In this document: in pieces, positions 1-8,315 of the stretch
Numbering within the stretch: the stretch's first letter is position 1
Layout of the letters: every line of letters begins with the position of its first letter
NCBI GenBank assembly: GCA_017622555.1
Contig: JAGAQV010000024.1
Location: 1 to 47,420 of the forward strand
Length of the DNA stretch: 47,420 nt
Direction of reading: 5' to 3'
Source: Clostridia bacterium
Lineage (GTDB): Bacteria > Bacillota > Clostridia > Oscillospirales > Acutalibacteraceae
Position numbers and translations under genes: made by a program
The notes under the pieces: generated by a model
The model's input: the letters and a program-made list of their open reading frames with translations, nothing else
Told to the model about the DNA's origin: nothing
The model's database searches: none

Positions 1-168
1 GTCCTTGAACTTTTCAAAGGTTTCTTTTTGCTTCTCTGTGAGGCCTGAATTCAGTTCTTCCTCGTTTTTGCATATCAGCTTAACGAGTTTATCCACTCTC
101 GTTCCTCGCTTGATATACCTTTCGTGCGGACTGATGTTGCCATAGTATAAATCTTCTAATGTTGTCAT
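1..168 (-). CDS. DUF6809 family protein, N-terminal part (runs off left edge)
   Basis: An open frame starts at ATG 168 and runs leftward for 56 codons to the window edge without a stop, so only the N-terminus is seen. It begins MTTLEDLYYGNISPHERYIK and continues with a lysine/glutamate-rich helical stretch. From memory this is the DUF6809 family of about 80-90 residues, common in clostridial mobile elements and of unknown function. The start is fixed by an AAAGGAGG ribosome binding site (positions 205-174 strand-wise, core near 177-184). That site lies in one arm of an 11-bp inverted repeat. An in-frame upstream ATG (codon at 204-202) would add twelve residues but has no ribosome binding site. 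It is the last visible gene in the minus-strand block and hints that the block is mobile. Confidence 0.72.
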   Translation of the reverse strand, partial: MTTLEDLYYGNISPHERYIKRGTRVDKLVKLICKNEEELNSGLTEKQKETFEKFKD

Positions 169-173
169 AAAAA

Positions 174-215
174 TTGCCTCCTTTGTAGTACAAACACATA
201 CCATAAAGGAGGCAA
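174..215 (-). promoter_or_regulatory. hairpin covering the ribosome binding site of the DUF6809 gene
   Basis: TTGCCTCCTTT at 174-184 is perfectly complementary to AAAGGAGGCAA at 205-215, with a 20-nt loop. In the minus-strand RNA the copy next to the start codon is the Shine-Dalgarno sequence of the DUF6809 gene. The upstream copy is therefore an anti-Shine-Dalgarno that can mask it. This suggests translational control, for example silencing of read-through transcripts, but regulation itself is inferred. Confidence 0.6.
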
Positions 216-268
216 CAAGTCCAGCATATTATTCGAAGATTTTTATCTTTCAAAAAAGTTGCAACATT

Positions 269-1525
269 TTAATCTTCGTATTTTTTGTTTGAATCCTGCA
301 TTATTTCAAAAATGGAATCGCTTCGAAATCCTAATGCCGCACCCAAATCATCTGCAATTAAAGAACCAGGAAGTTTTTCAAAAGTGAGTTTAGGGTAATC
401 CTTTAAAAAGTGGATAGAACTTTTATTTCTTTCTTTATGAGCATACGGAAGACCGTAGTTCTTTATATACTCTTTATATTTCTCACCATAAAACACCGCT
501 ACAGATTCTCCAGCATTTTCAATTTCTACGCAAAAGGCATAATTTTTCTCTTTTAACTTATATTTTTTTGCAATATCGCTAAAAAGCATTGTGCCAAAGA
601 ACATTGAATTAAACAAAGTCGAGCCATTGGCGATTCGGAAGTTTTGTGCAATTTCATAATCAACTCCCAAGGATTCTAAAATTGCTATAAACTCATCTTT
701 TTCATCCTCGGAAACACCAAGCGGTACAGAAATTTTACACGACCAATCATAGAAAAGTTCAAAAATGTATGTAGCAGAATTTGTGCTTGGGAAGATATTT
801 CTTTGCTTAAAAATAATAGAGTTCATAGAATAGGCAACACTTTTGAAGATATCATGTTTGTCCTGCACATATTTTATAAATTTATCCCTGTTGGCGTACA
901 GATTAAAAAATGTATCTTTTTTTGCGCTAATATTCTTCAGATATATGTTTGCAATAGGATATGTTACTTTTTGTTGAAGAACATTATTGTATGCGTAAAA
1001 GGAATCTCGTTGACAAAAGTCTTCTACTTGCTTCTTATAGGCATTTGATTTTTCATACAAGTACTCAATATTGCCCCTATCCGCCGGCTTAATAGGTTCC
1101 TTACTGCTACCACTACGAACATATACACTCCCATTGCAAATATACGGTGTATTGTTACCTTCGTACACATAAACTACCAATACACCTGCAGTTTTATCAT
1201 TGGGGCAAGTGAGGAATCGTGTATCAAACTCCGGCATAGGAGAAATGCGAGTGGCGATTTTTCCTATTTTCTGACTATAATCTTTCTTGGTTATAGGTTT
1301 AATTTCTTTAGTCTTATCATCAATTCCAATTATTAACCATCCACCTTCACAATTAGCAAAAGATGCTATTTCCTTTGCCAATTGTGCTTTCTCGTCGTCC
1401 TTTAATAAAAGTTTAAACTCTAAATGATGTCCTTCATCACAGTCAACCAATTGAGATAAGTGTTCATATTTTAATTTTCCAATAGTTAATGGTTTGCCAT
1501 TGCTATCAAAAAAGGGTGAATACAT
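269..1525 (-). CDS. AlbA_2 (Schlafen-type) domain protein
   Basis: 418 residues. Residues about 30-160 form an AlbA_2 domain: a conserved HHLEFKLLL stretch at 33-41, then an alpha-helix and EGGWLIIGIDD at 60-70, and a YVRSGSS-like strand near 135. This domain is found in divergent Schlafen-like proteins, many of them predicted transcription regulators or effectors in bacterial conflict systems. The remaining about 250 residues are not recognised. It is the last gene of the six-gene operon, 28 nt after the HEPN-motif gene. No Schlafen catalytic acidic triad was identified by eye, so nuclease activity is not claimed. It could be a regulator of the island or an effector. Confidence 0.75.
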   Translation of the reverse strand: MYSPFFDSNGKPLTIGKLKYEHLSQLVDCDEGHHLEFKLLLKDDEKAQLAKEIASFANCEGGWLIIGIDDKTKEIKPITKKDYSQKIGKIATRISPMPEFDTRFLTCPNDKTAGVLVVYVYEGNNTPYICNGSVYVRSGSSKEPIKPADRGNIEYLYEKSNAYKKQVEDFCQRDSFYAYNNVLQQKVTYPIANIYLKNISAKKDTFFNLYANRDKFIKYVQDKHDIFKSVAYSMNSIIFKQRNIFPSTNSATYIFELFYDWSCKISVPLGVSEDEKDEFIAILESLGVDYEIAQNFRIANGSTLFNSMFFGTMLFSDIAKKYKLKEKNYAFCVEIENAGESVAVFYGEKYKEYIKNYGLPYAHKERNKSSIHFLKDYPKLTFEKLPGSLIADDLGAALGFRSDSIFEIMQDSNKKYED

Positions 1526-1553
1526 TAACTTGCCTCCTAAGTATTTTTTGCAA

Positions 1554-2165
1554 TTACCTTATTTCTTTTAACGCTTCTTCAAACATCATATCACGATCTT
1601 CTTTTGAAAGACTATCTATGTATTTATCCCAATCTAAAATAGAATAATTAAAGAATGTGAACTTTTCCTTGTTCTTTTTATAGTAATTCTCTGCTGACAA
1701 ACATAGAATCATACAAAGTCTTCTAACACTAACGCTATATTCGCGGTGCTCTACGCCATTGTTATCTATTGTTAGCGTTCCTGCTTCGCCACCATATATT
1801 TTAAAAGGTTTTTCAGTTTCAATAACTATTTTAAAGTGTTCAATAGGACAATCTTTTTGATTATGGCGTTTCTTATATTCGTCATTATCAAGATTAGGGT
1901 TCCCTTGATGAAATAGTGAACCTCTAAAATTATATACAATTTCTCCACTTAAGTATGGCATGTCTGGCACACCTTCAACAGACGGAGACTTTTCGTATTG
2001 CCCTATATACTCATCATACCAGAGCTTGTAACGATTTGTAGAGCTTTTATCGGGATATTCAGCTTTTCCGCATATATCAGGAAGGGTTAGTGCTAATGAT
2101 AAAGCTGCAAAATATAAATTGTGAGATAGAGCGGTATTTATCTCTTCAATAAGTTTTATTATCAA
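1554..2165 (-). CDS. Small protein with HEPN-type R-x4-H motif, function unknown
   Basis: 203 residues, not recognised as a named family. The N-terminal 35 residues are a leucine/alanine-rich helix. Residues 76-90 read IVYNFRGSLFHQGNP, giving R81-x4-H86. That matches the R-x4-6-H signature of HEPN ribonuclease and toxin domains and sits at the end of a predicted helix, as HEPN motifs do. Further helices follow at about 150-165. Helical content, size and position between a GIY-YIG fusion and an AlbA_2 protein in a restriction operon fit a HEPN effector, but a chance R-x4-H cannot be excluded. The start ATG is 21 nt past the stop of the preceding gene, with an AGGAGTG-like ribosome binding site. 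Confidence 0.55.
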   Translation of the reverse strand: MIIKLIEEINTALSHNLYFAALSLALTLPDICGKAEYPDKSSTNRYKLWYDEYIGQYEKSPSVEGVPDMPYLSGEIVYNFRGSLFHQGNPNLDNDEYKKRHNQKDCPIEHFKIVIETEKPFKIYGGEAGTLTIDNNGVEHREYSVSVRRLCMILCLSAENYYKKNKEKFTFFNYSILDWDKYIDSLSKEDRDMMFEEALKEIR

Positions 2166-2186
2166 AACACACTCCTCCTTTGCATA

Positions 2187-3260
2187 TTAATTATCTTTCA
2201 AATACTTCATAAGCTGCACGGTTGCTTTGCTACGCCCCTGAACACTTGAAAGTCCGTTTTCTTTAAGTTCTTTCAACGGATACTTGTCCGGGGCGTATTT
2301 TTCTATGAGCTTTAATTTCATATAACGGATGTCAGGATCTTTAGCCAACTCTTTATAATAGGGATAATCCTCGTCCGAACGGTTTCCGTACAAATCCGCG
2401 GCAACAACTTCGCATTTATACATAATGGCTTTATATTTTTCGCCTACGTAGATATAAACGGTATCGCCAACCGATGTATTGGTAGATTGACTCCATTCGA
2501 TTACATCCAAATTATCGAAAGCTGCAACAATATCGTAATACTTAGGATTACACGGAATAACCCACACATCATCAAGCCGAGAGGAAACCTGACGTCCTTC
2601 AGCTTTTGCGCGAATATCGTTTAACCACTCGCCGTTATATTTAAAATAGCGAGGTCCGGCAACCCCCCACTTGCTACCAAGCAGTTCGGAGGCAAGGGCA
2701 GAAAGAGACGATTTCCTACCCTCATATTCCACGGTTTTGTCATCAACAACACTGCACTGTACACCGGAGTTTGCATTACCCTGACTAACGAACGTAATGG
2801 TAGCACCCACAGGGATATTACACTTAGAGAAGGTGAACGGTGCCATACGCTCAATGTGCTGTTCTTCAATATCCTGCGCCATTTCTTCACTCTGACGTTC
2901 TACCGCAGTCGGCTCATACAGATGAAGTCTATCTTTGCGACCACCTAAAACTGCAATGGTCTCAAGGATCGAATACGCCTGTTCGGGTGACATGGCATAA
3001 AACTCGCGCACACGCTTTTTACCGTCCACATTGTCGATAGAACGCAGATTCGGATTGAGTTGGTCAATCAGCGCATGGAGTTTCAGATCCGTCAGCCGTT
3101 CTTCAACCTCATATGTAGCATAAATACGGAAGGCAAACGGAATACACTCGCTATTATTCAATTGTTTTAACCGCGATTCCACGTTATCGGCATAGCCGAT
3201 TTTTACATATTGAGGAAACGACGGATTTGTAAGAATATAAATTACGCCTGATTGTTCCAT
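2187..3260 (-). CDS. GIY-YIG (T5orf172/MUG113) - DUF4357/RAMA-like - EVE-like fusion
   Basis: 357 residues with three visible parts. Residues 5-95 are a GIY-YIG nuclease of the T5orf172/MUG113 type: VIYIL at 6-10, VKIG at 19-22, ESR at 28-30 and a closing REFY at 85-88 with the likely metal-binding glutamate. Residues about 141-215 resemble DUF4357/RAMA, a domain met beside adenine methylases: a GATITF strand, a polar turn and a terminal KYNGEWL. Residues about 230-310 (VWVIPCNPKYYD, then VGDTVYIYVGE) look like an EVE/PUA-type base-recognition fold. A nuclease joined to two possible modified-base readers would suit sensing of methylation next to an adenine methyltransferase; this is inference. 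It lies 13 nt after res in the same operon. Confidence 0.72.
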   Translation of the reverse strand: MEQSGVIYILTNPSFPQYVKIGYADNVESRLKQLNNSECIPFAFRIYATYEVEERLTDLKLHALIDQLNPNLRSIDNVDGKKRVREFYAMSPEQAYSILETIAVLGGRKDRLHLYEPTAVERQSEEMAQDIEEQHIERMAPFTFSKCNIPVGATITFVSQGNANSGVQCSVVDDKTVEYEGRKSSLSALASELLGSKWGVAGPRYFKYNGEWLNDIRAKAEGRQVSSRLDDVWVIPCNPKYYDIVAAFDNLDVIEWSQSTNTSVGDTVYIYVGEKYKAIMYKCEVVAADLYGNRSDEDYPYYKELAKDPDIRYMKLKLIEKYAPDKYPLKELKENGLSSVQGRSKATVQLMKYLKDN

Positions 3261-3273
3261 AATAACTCCTATT

Positions 3274-6228
3274 CTACATCAACACCTCATCAATAATTTG
3301 CTTTATCTGCTTATTATTGATTTGCGTTTTAAAATAAACTTTATAGCCGTCTTGTTCGAGCATACTAAAGAACAATTCGGCACATTCAATTTTTGCTTTT
3401 TCTGTGCCACGCAACTCCGTCTTGTTTTCTACGTCCTTTGTTTCAACAATAACATTAAGCTCCTTTTCTCCCGATGTACGAGTCACAACATACATAAAGT
3501 CAGGACTGTACGTACCACCCGTAATAGTGGGAATAGCAATACTGCTTCTCGGTATTTTGCCATATACCGTTACAGACTCAATATCCGAGGTAATGTTTTG
3601 CTTTTCCAAAGGAGAATCATAAGCATAGGCATCGTACAGATATTTATCGCTTGGCGTGCCTGCGACAATTTTTGTGCCTATACGACCTTGTGCAATTTCA
3701 TCCCTCGGCGTACCATCAGCATAAGTGAGAGCCGTCTCTTTTGTGGCGATAGAACTCTTTTTATAGTGAAAATGCCCTTGTAGATGAGCAATTTTCCAAT
3801 CATAAAACTCCTTACAGAATACAGCAACGGTACTTTCGTTGATATAATCGCTATTGATGTTTCCGTGTTTCTTCGCATATTCACACATAGCCTTGTGCAT
3901 AACGGTAAGTGGGATGTTTGTAGCGTGCATAATCCGCTTTAAGAACATATTATAGGCAATGGGACGAGAAATGGTATATTGTACACCAACCCCTGCTTCG
4001 GTAGACATTTGCGAGCCATCGCTACGGACTATATCACGTTCACTACTCAAAACAACACCATTAAAAATGCCCGGTTTTTCAAGTATTTCTAAAATAGCTG
4101 TATCAAGCGTATCGTTAAGCTCGGTATCATAATAAAGCAAATACCTTTGGTTGATTTTCTCCCAAAGTTCTTTAATTTCGTTGAAAACGCCTTTTCTGAT
4201 CTTAATCGGCTTGCTTTCCGACTTGTTTCTGTCTTTGACTTTTCCGACAGCAAGACCTGCGACAAAGTCAGGATACTCATCAAGGAATTGTTCACGTGTT
4301 TCAAGATTGATATTATACCGTCTATCAATATACTTTTTCGCACGCAACTCATCATAAAGATCGTCAGGATCAACTCCAAGTTTCTTTGCAACTCTCTGCA
4401 AATCTTCTTCACTAATTGTCGCTGCTTGAGGTATTTCACCGTTAATTTGTTCCACAAGTTGCGTTGCAAAATTAGCTTCAGTAAAATCGACAATATAATT
4501 AAGTGTAAATTCTTCGGTAGCTATACGGTTACCGTTTTCATCAACGGGCAAACGTAGACCACGACCAACCTCTTGAAGTTTGCTAATTTCACTTCCGCTT
4601 GAACGCAATTTAGCGATGGTGAATACGTTAGGATTATCCCAACCTTCTTTTAACGTCCATTTTGAAAATAAAAATCGCAAAGTGTTATAACTACCGTCTG
4701 AATTCTTGAATGCTAATAATTTCTTTTTGCCATGAAGAATAGTATCTACCTGTTGGGCAATTTCTTCATCGCTATCGTTGTTATCCTGTGCAAAATATCC
4801 TGCGTGACAAGCAGAAATGTCAGCAAGACTCGCCTCTAAATATTCGCGGTAAGCTGTTTCGTGTTCGTCTAAAACACAAATAGTTTTCTCAATTGTTTCC
4901 TTTAGCAATCTTTCAAAAGCTTCTAACACATAAGGCTTTTTGCCCTCATCATTAGCACGATAAGAGGTAATATCATCGATGAAAAAGAGAGCAAGTGTTT
5001 TGATCTTGAAAGTTCTGTTGAAATTATCTCGCTCGGTTTCAAAATGGCGTTGTAATGCAAGCCTTATCATTTCTTCTTGATAAGACGTCATGTAAATATC
5101 AACATCCAATTCTTCGCCCGCGGTTTTCGTAACACCATTTGAAAATGTTACAGATGTAGCATCTATCTCTTTTACGGTAACACCTTCAAATGCATCCGTA
5201 ATAATAGAGAGTGAATCATCCGGATACAAGGTAAAGGTCTTAGTTTCTTCGTTTTGCTTTTTATATTGCATTGTTACAGAGGTTTTGCTTGCAACACGTA
5301 AAATTTTTACCTTTTCTGCCTTTGTGGACGGTGGATTGAAATGCTCCTTTGCCACACCCTTAATCAATCCTTGGTTAAAGGAAACGCAAGCATTCAAATC
5401 GTAAAGTAAATTTTGATAATCTTTAACCGTTACTTTATTTGCACCTCTGCCTGACGTTGTTTCGGGGAAGGTCGCACCAAAGCGTATTACGCATTGAGGC
5501 TTAATTTCATCCGTAATAACCTTATAAGATTTTTGTTCACGAGAAAATCTATGCGGCTCGTCTATCAAGACAATAGGTTTCGTTGCACGGAGAGCATCAA
5601 AAGGGCGATAAAAGCCTTCTGCTCCGTAACCGTAATCATCACGACTCAACATACCGTTAGCGCGAACAGCAAGAAGCTGCATATTCACTAACAGCACGTA
5701 AATTTTCTTCTTGTTTTGACAAGAGCCCTTTACGAAGTCGCTAACGACGCTCGGAAAATACAAGCGACCTTTCTTCTTTGTCTTTGGTGCATCCAAAACA
5801 CCAACTTCCATATCCACATCGTATCCGCAACCATCAGAAAAATGCCTGCGAGCATATCCATCCTGCAAAAATTGTGCTGTACCAGCTTTGATCGCAAGAG
5901 ATGGCACGGCGATAATAAATTTATTAAAACCGTATTGCTTATGCAGTTCATACATAGTCTTAGTATAAACATAGGTTTTGCCCGTACCGGTTTCCATTTT
6001 GACATCAAGATTTAAACAATCACCGATAGGATTATTACTTCTGTATTGTACAGGAATATCGCTTTGTATAGCACGAATATTGCTTGTGATTTTAGGATCG
6101 TTCAGTGGAATATGCGGATTTTCATAAAACTGTACAGGCGAAGTGCATGACACTCCGTCAAATACAGCACATATCGCATCAATTGCTTTCTGCTGATGCG
6201 GTAATCCTTGTTGTAAAATAAGTTCCAT
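3274..6228 (-). CDS. res: Type III restriction enzyme, Res subunit (helicase-nuclease)
   Basis: 984 residues, full length for the family. It pairs with Mod; the complex translocates or slides after recognising unmethylated sites and then cuts. Visible motifs are METGTGKT (Walker A) at 78-85, VLIDEPH (DEAD-type motif II) at about 220-226, RFGATFP (motif III) and QEVGRGLRLP (motif VI) near 560. The C-terminus carries a PD-(D/E)xK nuclease: YSPDF near 908 followed by VIVETKD near 922-926. All catalytic positions that I can identify are present and the frame is intact, so it is probably active. It starts 12 nt after mod, which fits translational coupling. Confidence 0.93.
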   Translation of the reverse strand: MELILQQGLPHQQKAIDAICAVFDGVSCTSPVQFYENPHIPLNDPKITSNIRAIQSDIPVQYRSNNPIGDCLNLDVKMETGTGKTYVYTKTMYELHKQYGFNKFIIAVPSLAIKAGTAQFLQDGYARRHFSDGCGYDVDMEVGVLDAPKTKKKGRLYFPSVVSDFVKGSCQNKKKIYVLLVNMQLLAVRANGMLSRDDYGYGAEGFYRPFDALRATKPIVLIDEPHRFSREQKSYKVITDEIKPQCVIRFGATFPETTSGRGANKVTVKDYQNLLYDLNACVSFNQGLIKGVAKEHFNPPSTKAEKVKILRVASKTSVTMQYKKQNEETKTFTLYPDDSLSIITDAFEGVTVKEIDATSVTFSNGVTKTAGEELDVDIYMTSYQEEMIRLALQRHFETERDNFNRTFKIKTLALFFIDDITSYRANDEGKKPYVLEAFERLLKETIEKTICVLDEHETAYREYLEASLADISACHAGYFAQDNNDSDEEIAQQVDTILHGKKKLLAFKNSDGSYNTLRFLFSKWTLKEGWDNPNVFTIAKLRSSGSEISKLQEVGRGLRLPVDENGNRIATEEFTLNYIVDFTEANFATQLVEQINGEIPQAATISEEDLQRVAKKLGVDPDDLYDELRAKKYIDRRYNINLETREQFLDEYPDFVAGLAVGKVKDRNKSESKPIKIRKGVFNEIKELWEKINQRYLLYYDTELNDTLDTAILEILEKPGIFNGVVLSSERDIVRSDGSQMSTEAGVGVQYTISRPIAYNMFLKRIMHATNIPLTVMHKAMCEYAKKHGNINSDYINESTVAVFCKEFYDWKIAHLQGHFHYKKSSIATKETALTYADGTPRDEIAQGRIGTKIVAGTPSDKYLYDAYAYDSPLEKQNITSDIESVTVYGKIPRSSIAIPTITGGTYSPDFMYVVTRTSGEKELNVIVETKDVENKTELRGTEKAKIECAELFFSMLEQDGYKVYFKTQINNKQIKQIIDEVLM

Positions 6229-6240
6229 AGTTTATCCTCT

Positions 6241-8289
6241 TTAATAACGAACATCAAAATTAACGTGGAGATTTTTAATATCCTTCAACCGTTTCAAGTT
6301 GGTTTTCAAGGTTTCCATCTCCGTCCAAGTGAAACTATAACCGAAAAGCACGATGTTTTCGGGGTTAAACTTACCATCAGTTTCATATTTCATGAGCATA
6401 GCATCAATTGCTTCTTTTGTTAAATTCTGCGTAATCAAATATAAGTGTTTACCAATATAATAGGCTTCGTAATCGGCAAAGATAAGTTTTTCCGGCGTTG
6501 CCGTCAAACCGTAACCGTCACGAACGAGCCAAGTAGAGAGAATGGTAGGAAGCCCAAACTCATTCAACATATCACTTGCAAACATACCATATTCATCAGC
6601 ATCGAATTTTTCAAGCTTATCGAGTGTGTCGGCAGAAGGCTCTACCAATGTGTAATGACGGAAACCTAAATCTGCAGTCGTGTCAGGATGTTCTCCTTTA
6701 ATCTTTGCTGCAGCTCTAATAATACGTTCAATTCCAATTTGGTCAAGCGTATGAGGTCTGCCAACGGAATCAAGAAAATCTATACGCTTTTTCACTTTTG
6801 CCTTTTCCGAATCGGAAACAGATACATATTGTGCATCCAAATCTTCTGGTAATTGAATAGCGATAACGCGCCTTGTTCCCTTGTCATCATTATTAAGCGA
6901 CGCAACAGCCTCAACAGTCGTTGCTGACCCCGAGAAGAAATCAACTATTAAGGAATTTTTATCAGCACCAATTCTCAAAGCCTTTTCAATTAAATATGTC
7001 GGTTTGGGAAAATCGAAAGCATCACCCATACCATAAACGCCAAGTTCTTTAGAGCCTTGTTCTGTAATAACGCCTGTTTCTTCCCAAATATCATCATCTT
7101 CACCGAAAAGGTCTCCGATGATTCCGTCGTTAAACCATATTGTTTTCGCCTTAAAAGTTCCTTTGCGATATTTTTCATAACAGCCGTATTCGCCTGTAGT
7201 TTTTAATTTAGCAACTACTTCACTTGTCATAGAATCGCTTGAATTATTGTTTGCGTTGAATTTATTTTTTCCCCAGCGCCAACAACTTTCTTCACCCTCG
7301 CTATTAAGAGGAAGTATTTCTTCAGTAAAACCACCTGTTTTAGTTAAAGACACGGGACAGAAACCGCACGAATCTACTTTTGACGGATCTGCATAAATAG
7401 GATAAAACAAGTTTGGACGGTTAAACTTTCCGAATTTAGGATTTCGGTTTCTTAATTCCCTTATATCAAATTCTCCGATAGTATCTACGTAATCAAAAGA
7501 ACCATTAGATTTTAGCAACTCGTTTAATTCAGTATTTACATTTCTTGTGTAAACAAATAAATACTCGTGCGTTTTTGCCAATTGCTTGTAGGTTTGTCCT
7601 CTTTTATTAGATTGAACAATGATATTTGCAACAAAGTTTTCTTCTCCAAAAACATCATCGCAAATCAATTTCAAATTAGATTGTTCATTATCATCAATTG
7701 AAATGAATATAACTCCATCCGTATCAAGTAAATCTCTTGCTAACAGTAGGCGAGGATACATAAACATCAACCAAGCAGAATGGGAAGCAGAGCCTTTCTT
7801 TGTCAAATTTAATATTCTCGTGGCTTGTTCTTCGTTTACACTTAATTTAGACACTAAATCATCTACCGTGAAATTAAATGTATCATTATAAGCAAATCCG
7901 TCAGAACCGGTATTGTACGGGGGATCAATGTAGATACATTTGACTTGTTTAGAATACGATTTTAAGAGATGCTTCAACCCATCGAGATTGTCACCGCTAA
8001 TATACACATTTTGGCTCTTAGAATTTTCAGGTTTTGTGTTATGTTCTTCGTCAGGAACAATAACGGTAGTCGTATCAACAGAAGCAAGAAGTCGAGCATA
8101 GTTTTTTCCGAGGAATCTTAATTCATATCCCTCGTGATTTACTGTAAGACTATCACCCAAATACTCCTTAAAACGCTCCAAATCAAATCCACCGTCATGG
8201 AAGCAAGCGGGAAAGTGTTCTTTTAAAACTTCAATTTCTTTACTATTGGGCAGCTGATTTTCATTGTGGCTTAGTATATCTCTAATCAT
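6241..8289 (-). CDS. mod: Type III DNA adenine methyltransferase, Mod subunit
   Basis: 682 residues. N6-adenine methyltransferase of the beta class: the catalytic DPPY motif (CIYIDPPYNTGSDGF) is at 118-132 and precedes the SAM-binding loop VDFFSGSATT near 449-458. The central target-recognition region of about 300 residues is the variable part that sets specificity; no site can be predicted from it. The protein both methylates host DNA and recruits Res. A GTGAGGAAC ribosome binding site precedes ATG 8289. It follows the ATPase gene after 26 nt and precedes res after 12 nt, so it is the second gene of the operon. The frame is intact; I looked for but did not see a long simple-sequence tract that would indicate phase variation. 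Confidence 0.93.
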   Translation of the reverse strand: MIRDILSHNENQLPNSKEIEVLKEHFPACFHDGGFDLERFKEYLGDSLTVNHEGYELRFLGKNYARLLASVDTTTVIVPDEEHNTKPENSKSQNVYISGDNLDGLKHLLKSYSKQVKCIYIDPPYNTGSDGFAYNDTFNFTVDDLVSKLSVNEEQATRILNLTKKGSASHSAWLMFMYPRLLLARDLLDTDGVIFISIDDNEQSNLKLICDDVFGEENFVANIIVQSNKRGQTYKQLAKTHEYLFVYTRNVNTELNELLKSNGSFDYVDTIGEFDIRELRNRNPKFGKFNRPNLFYPIYADPSKVDSCGFCPVSLTKTGGFTEEILPLNSEGEESCWRWGKNKFNANNNSSDSMTSEVVAKLKTTGEYGCYEKYRKGTFKAKTIWFNDGIIGDLFGEDDDIWEETGVITEQGSKELGVYGMGDAFDFPKPTYLIEKALRIGADKNSLIVDFFSGSATTVEAVASLNNDDKGTRRVIAIQLPEDLDAQYVSVSDSEKAKVKKRIDFLDSVGRPHTLDQIGIERIIRAAAKIKGEHPDTTADLGFRHYTLVEPSADTLDKLEKFDADEYGMFASDMLNEFGLPTILSTWLVRDGYGLTATPEKLIFADYEAYYIGKHLYLITQNLTKEAIDAMLMKYETDGKFNPENIVLFGYSFTWTEMETLKTNLKRLKDIKNLHVNFDVRY

Positions 8290-8315
8290 TTTTGTTCCTC
8301 ACTTTCAATAAACAA

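Noticed and set aside
234-278. CGAAGATT/AATCTTCG inverted repeat at the end of the AlbA_2 gene
   Set aside because: Only 8 bp with a 29-nt loop and partly coding; weak as a terminator and not above what chance gives in A/T-rich DNA.
803-1048. Plus-strand ORF inside the AlbA_2 gene
   Set aside because: Shadow frame of a supported gene, cysteine/isoleucine-rich translation, no ribosome binding site.
3298-3783. 161-codon plus-strand ORF inside res
   Set aside because: Antisense to the conserved nuclease domain; composition typical of a shadow frame.
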